This document shows, in pieces, positions 42,117-50,444 of a stretch of 64,000 nt of DNA. Location of the stretch: assembly GCF_900638025.1 (NCBI RefSeq), contig NZ_LR134481.1, positions 620,001 to 684,000 on the forward strand, in the 5' to 3' direction. Each line of letters begins with the position of its first letter. The stretch's first letter is position 1. Made by a program: the position numbers and the translations under genes. This DNA comes from Haemophilus parainfluenzae (GTDB lineage Bacteria > Pseudomonadota > Gammaproteobacteria > Enterobacterales > Pasteurellaceae). The notes under the pieces were generated by a model. The model saw nothing but the letters and a program-made list of their open reading frames with translations. It was not told the DNA's origin and ran no database searches.

Positions 42117-43727
42117 ATGTCAGAACTCACGTCTAATCAATATTTAATCATCATTGCCGTGCTGGTTTTTATCAGCATTGTGATACTTTTTCTATTAAGC
42201 CGCAGCAAACGAGATACGCAAGAATTACAACAAGACCTCAATAAAACCATCGGCGATTACAATCAATTAGCTGGGCGTTTTGACTCCTTAAGTGCGGTTA
42301 AAAATCAACTAGAACAACAAGCCGTTAAATCCCAAACGCATGCGGAAGGCTTGCAAACTCGCCTTAATGAACGTGATGAAAAAATCCAATATTTAGAAAA
42401 AGAATTGGATGAAGAACAGCGCCGACACGATCAAATTGGTGGACAAATCACCGCATTAAAAGAACGCTTTGGGATCGCATCCGCACAAGCCGAAAGCTTG
42501 CAAGGTCAATTACAACAAGCGCAAGAAAATGTACTACGAAAAGAACAAGAGCAGCAAAAAACACAGGAAAAATTGACCGCACTTTCACAAGAATTAACGG
42601 AGCTCAAAACCACCCTTTCCGAAAAAGAAAAGCATTTTGCCGAACAGCAACAGCATATTGAGCAATCCAAACAACAGCTAGGCGTGGAATTCCAAAATCT
42701 GGCTAACCGCATTTTGGAAGAAAAAAGCCAATCCTTTAATCAAACCAATCAAACCGCATTGGAAACCTTGTTGAAGCCTTTCCGAGAACAAATCGAAGGC
42801 TTCCAAAAACGAGTCAATGAAATCCATTCAGAATCTGTAAAAGGCAATGCGGGCTTAGAAGCGGAAATCAAAAAGGTATTGGAAATTGGCTTAAATATGT
42901 CGCAAGAAGCCAATAATTTAACTTCGGCATTAAAAGGTGAAAAGAAAACCTTAGGCAACTGGGGAGAAGTACAACTAGAACGCGCACTTCAGTTGGCAGG
43001 CTTGATTGAAAACGTGCATTACAGTGCACAAGCCTATTTTAAAGATGAACAAGGCGGACGAAACTATCCTGATTTTGTGCTCAATTTACCTGATGAGAAA
43101 AATATTATTATTGATAGCAAAATGTCATTGAATGCTTACGAAAGTGCGGTTAATTCTGAGGATGAATTTGAACGTGAGCGTTTACTAAGGGAGCATATTA
43201 AAGCCCTGAAAAATCACATTGATGACTTGCATCGCAAGGATTATAGCAATTTAATTGGCATGCGCAGTCCTAATTTTGTCTTGATGTTCATCGCTGTGGA
43301 ACCTGCTTATATTGAAGCCTTAAAATTAGACCCAAGTCTGTTTAATTATGGCTACGAGAAAAATGTGATTATGGTTTCGCACACGACCCTCATGCCAATT
43401 TTACGTACTGTGGCGAATTTGTGGCGTATTGAGCGCGGTAATGCGGAGGCTAGAGAAATCGCAGAAAAAGCAGGCGAAATTTACAACCAGATTTGCCTGG
43501 TGGCAGAACGTTTAAACAAACTGGGGAATACCCTTTCTACCGTGAGCAATCAATACAACAGCACTGTCACTGCTCTTGTAGGACAGCAAGGTTTAGTGGG
43601 GAAAGTGGAACGGTTTAAAGACTTATCAGCGAAAGCTAACAAGAGCATGCCAAACGTTGAATTGCTCAATAATGACGTGGATTTCACGCGCCTATCCCTT
43701 ATTACTATGGATAATGAAGAAAAATAA
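42117..43727 (+). CDS. rmuC: DNA recombination protein RmuC
   Basis: RmuC limits recombination at inverted repeats in E. coli and has a nuclease-like fold. It has 536 residues with an N-terminal membrane anchor (YLIIIAVLVFISIVILFLLS), a long coiled coil (about 35-200) and a C-terminal catalytic-like domain with LGNWGEVQLERALQLAGLIE and YPDFVLNLPDEKNIIIDSKM (the PD-(D/E)xK-type K). Three uptake signals fall in frame as SAV, TAL and SAV codons. Confidence 0.92.
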   Translation: MSELTSNQYLIIIAVLVFISIVILFLLSRSKRDTQELQQDLNKTIGDYNQLAGRFDSLSAVKNQLEQQAVKSQTHAEGLQTRLNERDEKIQYLEKELDEEQRRHDQIGGQITALKERFGIASAQAESLQGQLQQAQENVLRKEQEQQKTQEKLTALSQELTELKTTLSEKEKHFAEQQQHIEQSKQQLGVEFQNLANRILEEKSQSFNQTNQTALETLLKPFREQIEGFQKRVNEIHSESVKGNAGLEAEIKKVLEIGLNMSQEANNLTSALKGEKKTLGNWGEVQLERALQLAGLIENVHYSAQAYFKDEQGGRNYPDFVLNLPDEKNIIIDSKMSLNAYESAVNSEDEFERERLLREHIKALKNHIDDLHRKDYSNLIGMRSPNFVLMFIAVEPAYIEALKLDPSLFNYGYEKNVIMVSHTTLMPILRTVANLWRIERGNAEAREIAEKAGEIYNQICLVAERLNKLGNTLSTVSNQYNSTVTALVGQQGLVGKVERFKDLSAKANKSMPNVELLNNDVDFTRLSLITMDNEEK

Positions 43728-43807
43728 AATATATCTGTTGAATTTTTCTTTAAAAGTGGCTATTTTCTTGCCGCTTTTTTATTTTAATTTTATTTGTGAG
43801 GAATTTT

Positions 43808-44365
43808 ATGGCTACGGAACAAAAAGACATCACGGATCCATGTGCAAAATATAACGAACAGACTAGTTTTCTAAGCAAAACAATTTTTGCAAGTCGTTGG
43901 TTACAAGTGCCTATTTATTTAGGTTTAATTGTTGTTCAAGGTATCTATGCCTACAAGTTTATGAAAAACTTGTGGTATCTTATCACCAATGTCAATGAAA
44001 TGGATGCAGACACCATTATGCTTGCCGTACTCAATCTCATTGATGTGGTAATGATTGCTAACTTATTAGTCATGGTAACATTAGGTGGTTATGAGATTTT
44101 CGTTTCAAAACTGCGCACGAAAAACCATCCAGACCAACCTGAATGGATGAGCCATGTGAATGCGACCGTGCTGAAAGTCAAACTTTCTATGTCAATTATC
44201 AGCATTTCGTCTATCCACTTATTGCAAACCTTTGTGAATGCCTCAAAAATTTCTGAAAAAACGATTATGTGGGAAGTGATTATTCATTTAGCTTTCTTGC
44301 TCTCTGCGATTGCGATGGCTTATACCGACAAAATTCTCTACAGTACAAGCCATAAAAATCATTAA
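43808..44365 (+). CDS. UPF0114 family membrane protein (YqhA type)
   Basis: This 185-residue inner-membrane protein is of unknown function. I chose ATG 43808 ([20 protein letters not shown]) after GTGAGG; the ATG at 43796 is before this site. Four membrane segments are visible ([70 protein letters not shown]). [14 protein letters not shown] and the [10 protein letters not shown] segment match the family. It converges on slyD. Confidence 0.88.
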   Translation: MATEQKDITDPCAKYNEQTSFLSKTIFASRWLQVPIYLGLIVVQGIYAYKFMKNLWYLITNVNEMDADTIMLAVLNLIDVVMIANLLVMVTLGGYEIFVSKLRTKNHPDQPEWMSHVNATVLKVKLSMSIISISSIHLLQTFVNASKISEKTIMWEVIIHLAFLLSAIAMAYTDKILYSTSHKNH

Positions 44366-44404
44366 TAAAAAAATGCGATCAAACTTGACCGCACTTTTTT
44401 TGTC
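44366..44404. terminator. Terminator shared by the UPF0114 gene and slyD
   Basis: An imperfect hairpin: AAAAATGCG..TCAA (44369-44383) with TTGACCGCACTTTTTTT (44385-44401); the right arm contains an uptake signal. Confidence 0.7.
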
Positions 44405-44416
44405 TCTAGATTAAGA

Positions 44417-45055
44417 TTAGTGACCGCCACAACCACAGCCACCATGACCGTGTCCGTGATCATGATCGTGTTTATGACCACCGCCACAGCAACCGCCGTG
44501 TCCATGATCGTGATCATGGTGATGATGACCGTGACTACCACAACCGCAGCCGTGACCATCTTCGTCATCATGATGGTGGTGGTGATCATGTGCGCCATGT
44601 ACATGACCGTGAGCAATTTCTTCTAATGTTGCTTCACGAGTACCAACAACTTCAACAGTGAAGTGTAATTCTTGGCCCGCTAACATGTGGTTACCATCAA
44701 CCACCACTTCATCGCCATCGACTTCCGTGATCACAACAGGAACAGGGCCGATATCTGTGTCAGCTAAGAAACGCATACCAACCACCACTTCATCTACACC
44801 TTGGAATACCTCTTTTGGTACACGTTGAACCATGTTTTCATTGTATTCGCCGTAGCCTTCTTCTGGTTGAACACGCACTTCAAATTTGTCGCCAACGTCT
44901 TTACCTTCTAAGGCATTTTCAAGACCAATGATTAAGTTATTGTGGCCTTGTAAATATTCTAATGGTTGATTTGCTGGTGCTTCATCAACTAATACACCGT
45001 CTTGAGTACGTACTTGGTAAGCGATACTCACAACCGTATTTTTTGCTACTTTCAT
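44417..45055 (-). CDS. slyD: FKBP-type peptidyl-prolyl isomerase SlyD
   Basis: SlyD is a prolyl isomerase and metallochaperone that supplies nickel for hydrogenase maturation. I chose ATG 45055 (MKVAKNTVVSIAYQVRTQDG) after AATAAGGAAAACA; 212 residues. Residues 1-70 and 130-150 make the FKBP domain, and residues 71-125 the inserted flap. From about 155 onward is a 55-residue His/Cys/Gly tail (HVHGAHDHHHHHDDEDGHG, then repeats of HDHGHG and GCGCGG). The tail is unusually rich even for SlyD. Confidence 0.94.
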   Translation of the reverse strand: MKVAKNTVVSIAYQVRTQDGVLVDEAPANQPLEYLQGHNNLIIGLENALEGKDVGDKFEVRVQPEEGYGEYNENMVQRVPKEVFQGVDEVVVGMRFLADTDIGPVPVVITEVDGDEVVVDGNHMLAGQELHFTVEVVGTREATLEEIAHGHVHGAHDHHHHHDDEDGHGCGCGSHGHHHHDHDHGHGGCCGGGHKHDHDHGHGHGGCGCGGH

Positions 45056-45099
45056 CTTGTTTTCCTTATTAAAAAAATCGTCATTCATTGTATAGAAAA

Positions 45100-45813
45100 T
45101 TATTCTTTAAGCAATGCAATTCGTGCATTCACACTGACTTTAATTTTCTCTTTGCCACTTTGAGTGTAAGTTTCATCTTTTTGATCTGAGTAAGAGAAAC
45201 TTTTTGCCATCATTGCCTCTGCAGCATAAGGGCGAAAATCATTTGCGGAATCATTGGCAGAAGACACCTCAAGGCTTTGTGTGTGATAACCTTTCATTTG
45301 CAAAGATTCTTGAATTAAGAGTGCTTTATCTTTAACTTTCGCTAAAGCTTCTTTGGTTAATTCATTTTCTAAGCTATTTAATTTCTCACGTGAAATAGAC
45401 GCGTTTACGCGATCAATGGCTAATACGCCATCTAATTCATGCACTAAGGTTGATAACACTTGAGAATCTTTACTTTCTAAGGTTAATTCTGCACGCGTAA
45501 TCCAGCCTTGTTGTTTGCCTTTATTATCATAGCGAATCCAAGTATTACGAGAATTGTCCTTAATTTCAACCGCGCTTTGTGCTTTTGCGAGATCAATGGC
45601 TTTATTCATTTTTTCCGCCATGCTTTTATTGAGCGCGGATAAATCATTGCCTTCCGCTTGGTAAAAAAGGGACACTTGCAATAAATCACGTTCTACTTCT
45701 TTTTCTACTTCAACACTAAAGCTAACATCCGTTGGTTGATGAGATACGGCTTCTGAAGCAAAAGAAGTGATAGGTAAGGCAAGCAATGCCAAAAAAAGTG
45801 CTTTGAGTTTCAT
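45100..45813 (-). CDS. SIMPL-domain (DUF541) periplasmic protein
   Basis: The 237-residue protein has a signal peptide MKLKALFLALLALPITSFAS ending in an AxA-type site. The mature part is a SIMPL domain: VSFSVEVEKEVERDLLQVSL, an ITRAELTLESKDSQVLSTLV segment and KEALAKVKDKALLIQESLQM. Members bind large periplasmic protein complexes (for example BP26 channel-like rings), but the role in Haemophilus is unknown. It sits between slyD and rraB. Confidence 0.82.
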   Translation of the reverse strand: MKLKALFLALLALPITSFASEAVSHQPTDVSFSVEVEKEVERDLLQVSLFYQAEGNDLSALNKSMAEKMNKAIDLAKAQSAVEIKDNSRNTWIRYDNKGKQQGWITRAELTLESKDSQVLSTLVHELDGVLAIDRVNASISREKLNSLENELTKEALAKVKDKALLIQESLQMKGYHTQSLEVSSANDSANDFRPYAAEAMMAKSFSYSDQKDETYTQSGKEKIKVSVNARIALLKE

Positions 45814-45840
45814 TTTTTATTTAACCTAGGTTGGAATAAA

Positions 45841-45866
45841 AATTAAGGGCGTTTGATACGCCCTTG
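45841..45866 (-). terminator. Terminator of rraB
   Basis: AAGGGCGT (45845-45852) pairs with ACGCCCTT (45858-45865) around TTGAT. On the minus strand it is followed by AATTTTTATT. Confidence 0.82.
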
Positions 45867-45872
45867 TGATTA

Positions 45873-46301
45873 TTAATGTAAACGTTCATCACTATCTTCG
45901 ACATCTTCATCGTCAAAAAATTCACCATCGTTACCGTATTCATCATCCTTGGCATTCGGATCTTCGAAATACGTGCCCCAGCCATCATAAATGCCTTTGT
46001 ATTTTTCTACTAATGGTAAAATTTCTTTTTGTTGTGCATCAATAATTTCAGGTTTTAATTCTACTTCACTGATAATGTCAAAACAGAAAATGACCTTGCC
46101 ATTTTCATCTTCAAATTCTTCTGCTTCTGACACTTCATAGCCCGCTTTGAAAGCATCCACGGCAATTTTTTCTAAGATATCAAAATCATAATGGGCGATG
46201 TGATGTTCGATAATATAAAGGGCATCCGGATCGCTACCGTCATTTAATAAATCCGTAATGATTTCACGGGTTTCTTCTTGGAGTTCGTTAAAGTTCGTCA
46301 T
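45873..46301 (-). CDS. rraB: Regulator of RNase E activity B (RraB)
   Basis: RraB binds RNase E and inhibits degradosome activity. The 142-residue protein has the family core ELQEETREIITDLLNDGSDP, then YDFDILEKIAVDAFKAGYEV, VIFCFDIISEVELKPEII, and a long acidic tail with GIYDGWGTYFED and DEDVEDSDE near the end. It is transcribed towards the SIMPL-domain gene and ends in a hairpin. Confidence 0.9.
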   Translation of the reverse strand: MTNFNELQEETREIITDLLNDGSDPDALYIIEHHIAHYDFDILEKIAVDAFKAGYEVSEAEEFEDENGKVIFCFDIISEVELKPEIIDAQQKEILPLVEKYKGIYDGWGTYFEDPNAKDDEYGNDGEFFDDEDVEDSDERLH

Positions 46302-46408
46302 AAGGCATTCCTTTTGTCAGAAAAAGTACGGTCATTGTAGGGGATAAAGATGAAAATGTCGCTAAAAATTTATGCTCATTTCAGTTTGCCTTGAGGGGGC
46401 GGAAAGGT

Positions 46409-46490
46409 TAAAATTCTAGGCAAATAAATTGTGCTTAACATGCCCAGCTGATCACGCTATTTATTGCAGCGAAAAAAGTTGGGCTTTCTT
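46409..46490 (+). ncRNA. Candidate small RNA or attenuator leader before truD
   Basis: A sigma-70 promoter TTGCCT (46386-46391), 17 bases, TAAAAT (46409-46414) predicts a start near 46421. The transcript would contain GCCCAGCT (46442-46449) pairing with AGTTGGGC (46477-46484), an inner CGCT/AGCG helix, and then TTTCTTATTTT. This reads as a terminator just before the truD start, which lacks a good ribosome site. Inference only. Confidence 0.4.
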
Positions 46491-46507
46491 ATTTTAGAAC
46501 GAAAAAA

Positions 46508-47530
46508 ATGGTCAAACATCTCCCTTACTTCACCTTAAAAACACCACCAAAAACAACCGCACTTTTAAAGCAAGAATTTGCTGATTTTATTGTTAAAGAA
46601 GATCTGGGCTATGAAATGTCAGGTGAAGGCGAATTTGTGGCGGTAAAAATTCGTAAAACGGATTGTAATACGTTGTTTGTGGGCGAAAAACTTGCCAAGT
46701 TTGCGGGTATTTCTGATCGAAATATGGGGTATGCAGGTTTAAAAGATCGTCATGGCATTACAGAACAATGGTTTTGTTTGCAAATGCCGGGGAAAGAAAC
46801 GCCTGATTTTAGCCAATTTCAATTAGAAGGCGTCGAGATTTTAGATGTCACTCGCCACAATCGTAAAATTCGCACGGGTAGTCTTCAAGGAAATGCCTTT
46901 GAGATTTTATTGCGCGGTGGAAAAGAAAGTGATGAGTTAAACGAACGCTTAAATTTTGTGGCGAAATATGGTTTCCCTAACTACTTCACCGAACAACGTT
47001 TTGGGCGTGATGGTCATAATCTGACTCAAGCGATTCATTGGGCGAAAGGAGAGATTAAGGTCAAAGATCGTAAAAAACGCAGTTTTTACCTTTCAGCGGC
47101 TCGTAGCGAAATTTTTAATTTAGTTGTGGCAGAACGAATTAAACAAAATGTGGCAGATCAGGTTCTAAGAGACGATATTGTGCAATTAAACGGATCGCAC
47201 AGTTGGTTTAAGGCCGATGAAAATGAAGATTTAGCGGTTTTACAGCAACGTTTAAACGAGCAAGATATTTTATTGACTGCGCCTTTAATTGGCGAAGAAA
47301 ATTTATCTGCAAGTGCGGTCGAAAATCAAGTGGTTTTAGAACACCAGGTTTTCCAAGAATTAATGAAACAAGAACGAATGAAAGCCGCTCGCCGCCCTTT
47401 ATTGATGCAGACAAAGGATTTCCATTGGTCGTTTGTTGAAGAAGGATTGAAGCTCTCATTTTATTTGCCGGCAGGAAGTTATGCCACTGCATTGGTGCGA
47501 GAGTTAGTGAATATTAAGGAAGAAGAATAA
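46508..47530 (+). CDS. truD: tRNA pseudouridine(13) synthase TruD
   Basis: TruD makes pseudouridine at position 13 of glutamate tRNA. The 340-residue enzyme carries the TruD catalytic-Asp motif [15 protein letters not shown] (about residues 76-90) and [20 protein letters not shown] (about 157-176), with the inserted TRUD domain after it. The annotated start ATG 46508 follows GAACGAAAAAA, without a strong SD. The last base of its stop codon (TAATG) is the first base of the surE ATG, so the genes are translationally coupled. Confidence 0.94.
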   Translation: MVKHLPYFTLKTPPKTTALLKQEFADFIVKEDLGYEMSGEGEFVAVKIRKTDCNTLFVGEKLAKFAGISDRNMGYAGLKDRHGITEQWFCLQMPGKETPDFSQFQLEGVEILDVTRHNRKIRTGSLQGNAFEILLRGGKESDELNERLNFVAKYGFPNYFTEQRFGRDGHNLTQAIHWAKGEIKVKDRKKRSFYLSAARSEIFNLVVAERIKQNVADQVLRDDIVQLNGSHSWFKADENEDLAVLQQRLNEQDILLTAPLIGEENLSASAVENQVVLEHQVFQELMKQERMKAARRPLLMQTKDFHWSFVEEGLKLSFYLPAGSYATALVRELVNIKEEE

Positions 47531-48270
47531 TGCGAATTTTAGTCAGTAATGATGACGGTTTTCACGCCGAAGGGATTCAAGTTTTAGCAAAAGAATTACG
47601 AAAAATTGCCGATGTGGTGATCGTCGCGCCGGATCGGAATCGCAGCGCAGCATCAAGCTCATTAACACTTGTTGAGCCGCTTCGCCCTCGTCATTTAGAT
47701 TGCGGTGATTACTGCGTGAATGGCACTCCTGCAGATTGTGTGCATTTGGCCTTAAATGGTTTTTTATCTGGTCAAGTGGATCTTGTGGTATCAGGTATTA
47801 ATGCGGGTTGTAATATGGGGGATGATACGATTTATTCCGGTACTTTGGCCGCAGCATTGGAAGGGCGTCATTTAGGATTGCCAGCCATTGCCGTCTCTTT
47901 AGATGGTCGTCAGCATTATGAAACAGCCGCTCGCGTAGTGTGTAATTTAATTCTGAAATTACATCCTCAATTATTGAATAAACGCGAAGTGATCAATATT
48001 AATGTGCCAGATTTGCCCTACGAAGAACTTAAAGGCATCAAAGTCTGTCATTTAGGCTATCGCACATCTGCAGCTGAAGTGATTAAACAAGAAGATCCTC
48101 GAGGCGAAAATATCTATTGGATTGGTCCGTCAGGTTTGCCGGAATATGATGGTGAAGGAACAGATTTCCATGCGGTAAAAAATGGTTATGTTTCCATTAC
48201 GCCAATTCAAGCCGATCTTACGGCTCATCAGTCAATTGCTGCTTTACAAGATTGGCTGGAAAGTGAATAA
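47530..48270 (+). CDS. surE: 5'/3'-nucleotidase SurE
   Basis: SurE removes phosphate from nucleoside monophosphates and short polyphosphates and is a stationary-phase survival factor in E. coli. It has 246 residues with the metal-binding N-terminus [34 protein letters not shown] (about residues 36-49), and [19 protein letters not shown]. Its ATG overlaps the truD stop by one base. The truD-surE order matches E. coli, where pcm and nlpD follow; pcm is absent here. Confidence 0.96.
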   Translation: MRILVSNDDGFHAEGIQVLAKELRKIADVVIVAPDRNRSAASSSLTLVEPLRPRHLDCGDYCVNGTPADCVHLALNGFLSGQVDLVVSGINAGCNMGDDTIYSGTLAAALEGRHLGLPAIAVSLDGRQHYETAARVVCNLILKLHPQLLNKREVININVPDLPYEELKGIKVCHLGYRTSAAEVIKQEDPRGENIYWIGPSGLPEYDGEGTDFHAVKNGYVSITPIQADLTAHQSIAALQDWLESE

Positions 48271-48322
48271 TGTGCCATTTTGAAACGAATTTTTCCCCAT
48301 TGAACCCATGAAGGATAAGTGA

Positions 48323-48898
48323 ATGAATATTTTTGGTGCGATGTACGATAAAACGATGCAATGGTCAAAACATCGCTTTGCCGTGTTTTGGTTATCCTTT
48401 GTGAGTTTTATTGAAGCTATTTTCTTTCCAATTCCACCCGATGTGATGTTGATTCCAATGTCAATGTCAAAACCGAAAAGTGCGTTTCGTTTTGCGCTTT
48501 ATACAGCGGTCGCTTCTGTAGTGGGGGGAATGATTGGTTATGCTATCGGCTATTATGCCTTTGATTGGGTTCAAGGTTATATTCAACAATGGGGCTACCA
48601 GGCTGCTTGGGAACAAGCTATGGAATGGTTTAAAGAATGGGGCGTGTTAGTGGTCTTTGTGGCCGGTTTTAGCCCGATTCCTTATAAAGTTTTCACCATT
48701 TGCGCCGGTGTAATGCAAATGGCGTTTATCCCCTTTGTGATTACCGCATTTGTGTCGCGTTTTGCTCGTTTTATTTTAGTGGCAAAACTCGCCGCATGGG
48801 GCGGAGAAAAATTCGCCGCGAAATTACGTAAATCCATTGAAGTCATTGGTTGGAGTGTCGTTGCTTTAGCTGTGATCATTTATATTATTTTAAAATAA
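48323..48898 (+). CDS. yqaA: DedA/YqaA-family membrane protein
   Basis: This 191-residue inner-membrane protein belongs to the DedA (VTT-domain) superfamily, of the YqaA subgroup. The core signature is the loop F-P-I-P-x(n)-G, seen here as FFPIPPDVMLIPMSM, and FVAGFSPIPYKVFTICAGVM in the second half. It has five or so spans. Related proteins support lipid scrambling and envelope homeostasis. It lies between surE and the small lipoprotein gene. Confidence 0.85.
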   Translation: MNIFGAMYDKTMQWSKHRFAVFWLSFVSFIEAIFFPIPPDVMLIPMSMSKPKSAFRFALYTAVASVVGGMIGYAIGYYAFDWVQGYIQQWGYQAAWEQAMEWFKEWGVLVVFVAGFSPIPYKVFTICAGVMQMAFIPFVITAFVSRFARFILVAKLAAWGGEKFAAKLRKSIEVIGWSVVALAVIIYIILK

Positions 48899-48914
48899 CA
48901 GGATGACCTTTTTT

Positions 48915-49103
48915 ATGAATAAATTATGCTTTATTATCTCGAGTGCATTGCTGATTTCAGCTTGTACGGGAGAGCCGAAAAAACAAGATCCCGATGCATT
49001 ACCCGATGGTATTATGCAACCAGTAGAAGGAACGGGAGCCGTTGCCGGTGGTAGCTTCATGCCGGAAATTGAAAAGAATTCGATGCCAAATCAAATGAAA
49101 TAA
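48915..49103 (+). CDS. Small lipoprotein resembling the N-terminus of LppB/NlpD
   Basis: This is a 62-residue lipoprotein. I chose ATG 48915 (MNKLCFIISSALLISACTGE), with AGGATG about 11 bases before it; an earlier ATG (48903) lies directly against that site. The lipobox is ISAC. The mature part PDGIMQPVEGTG, MPEIEKNSMPNQM is matched by [25 protein letters not shown] in the N-terminus of the adjacent LppB/NlpD, so the gene looks like a duplicate of that segment without the LysM and M23 domains. Confidence 0.8.
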   Translation: MNKLCFIISSALLISACTGEPKKQDPDALPDGIMQPVEGTGAVAGGSFMPEIEKNSMPNQMK

Positions 49104-49134
49104 AGAAATAAATTTAATATCAAAGGAAGAATAA

Positions 49135-50349
49135 ATGAAAAAATCGTTTTTATTGCTCCCTGTGAGTATCGCTATTTTAACAGCTTGTAGTTCCAATAGT
49201 CCTGCACCAATCGAAAATGTGGATGGCACCCTTTCTCCTGGTGTAATGCAACCTGTCGATAATAATTCTAGCGGTACATGGCAGCCAGAAATTCAACGAA
49301 ATACCATGCCAAGCACAATGGGCAGCAGTGTACCAACGGGAACTCAAGCACCACAACCACGTTTCCAACCGACTTATCAGCCGGTACAACAGTCTACAGC
49401 AACTCAACCACAGCCTGCTCCAGCTCCGGTTCAACCGCAAACAAAAACAGTAACCAAAACGGTTTCTGATTGCACCAGCTCTGGCGCAATTAACGTGCCG
49501 CGTAATCCAAATACCAACGCACCAGATTACAGCCAAATTCAAAAAGGTTCATACAAAGGAAATACCTATAAAGTAAATAAAGGCGATACCATGTTCTTAA
49601 TCGCTTACTTAACGGGTATGGACGTAAAAGATTTGGCGAGCATGAACAATATGAAAGAACCTTATAGCTTAAGTGTGGGCCAAACGTTAAAAATTTCAAA
49701 TTGTTCAACTAAAACAATCACCACAACGGTTCCAGTGAAAACCACCGCACCAGCGGCACCTGCTGAGCCAGAAGTAACTTATACACCAGGTGCTAATGGC
49801 ACACAAATTGGTTCTGATGGTACGGTGATTGGTCCGATTAAATCCGGCGTAGGTGGTGCAGTTTCAGCACCCGTTTATACCAATACACCGAGCATGCCAG
49901 CAACGACGACTACCACACAAGTGGCGACCACAAATAATATGCCTGTTAATGCGAATGTTGTCGCGCCTATTGCGTCCAATATTGCGTGGCAATGGCCAAC
50001 CCAAGGTAACGTGATTCAAGGTTTCTCTAATACCGATGGTGGCAATAAAGGGGTTGATATCAGCGGTTCTCGCGGCCAAGCGGTTAAAGCTGCGGCGAGT
50101 GGTCGAGTTGTTTATGCGGGTAACGCATTACGTGGCTATGGTAACTTAATCATCATCAAACATAACGATGATTTCTTAAGTGCTTATGCGCACAACGACA
50201 AGATCCTTGTGAGCGATCAACAAGAAGTGAAAGCGGGTCAAGAGATTGCGAAAATGGGTAGCACAGGAACCAATGCTGTGAAACTTCACTTCGAGATCCG
50301 TTATAAAGGTAAATCTGTGGATCCAGTTAGATACTTACCGAGAAGATAA
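49135..50349 (+). CDS. nlpD: LppB/NlpD lipoprotein with LysM and LytM-type M23 domain
   Basis: NlpD is an outer-membrane lipoprotein that activates the amidase AmiC during cell separation. The 404-residue protein has lipobox LTAC (Cys18), a Pro/Gln-rich linker (about 60-105), a LysM domain ([20 protein letters not shown], about residues 141-185), a Thr/Ala-rich linker and a C-terminal LytM fold (about 285-404). In the last, the metal-site histidine expected before LHFEIRY is Lys ([12 protein letters not shown]), so it is likely a non-catalytic activator. In Haemophilus it is known as LppB. No rpoS follows. Confidence 0.93.
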   Translation: MKKSFLLLPVSIAILTACSSNSPAPIENVDGTLSPGVMQPVDNNSSGTWQPEIQRNTMPSTMGSSVPTGTQAPQPRFQPTYQPVQQSTATQPQPAPAPVQPQTKTVTKTVSDCTSSGAINVPRNPNTNAPDYSQIQKGSYKGNTYKVNKGDTMFLIAYLTGMDVKDLASMNNMKEPYSLSVGQTLKISNCSTKTITTTVPVKTTAPAAPAEPEVTYTPGANGTQIGSDGTVIGPIKSGVGGAVSAPVYTNTPSMPATTTTTQVATTNNMPVNANVVAPIASNIAWQWPTQGNVIQGFSNTDGGNKGVDISGSRGQAVKAAASGRVVYAGNALRGYGNLIIIKHNDDFLSAYAHNDKILVSDQQEVKAGQEIAKMGSTGTNAVKLHFEIRYKGKSVDPVRYLPRR

Positions 50350-50360
50350 TCTTTTCTCAG

Positions 50361-50395
50361 AAAAAAGTGCGGTTAAAAATGACCGCACTTTTTGT
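50361..50395 (+). terminator. Terminator of lppB/nlpD from an inverted uptake-signal pair
   Basis: AAAAAGTGCGGT (50362-50373) pairs with ACCGCACTTTTT (50382-50393) around an 8-base loop, followed by GTTAT. Confidence 0.85.
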
Positions 50396-50444
50396 TATAC
50401 TCTTACCAATTTTTTCTCAATGCTTAGAATCTAAGGTTAATTCA

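Noticed and set aside
44362..44626. Met/Thr/Val-rich ORFs on both strands over the SlyD tail
   Set aside because: They are frame shadows of the CAT/CAC-rich His tail codons of slyD, with no ribosome sites and no protein-like composition.
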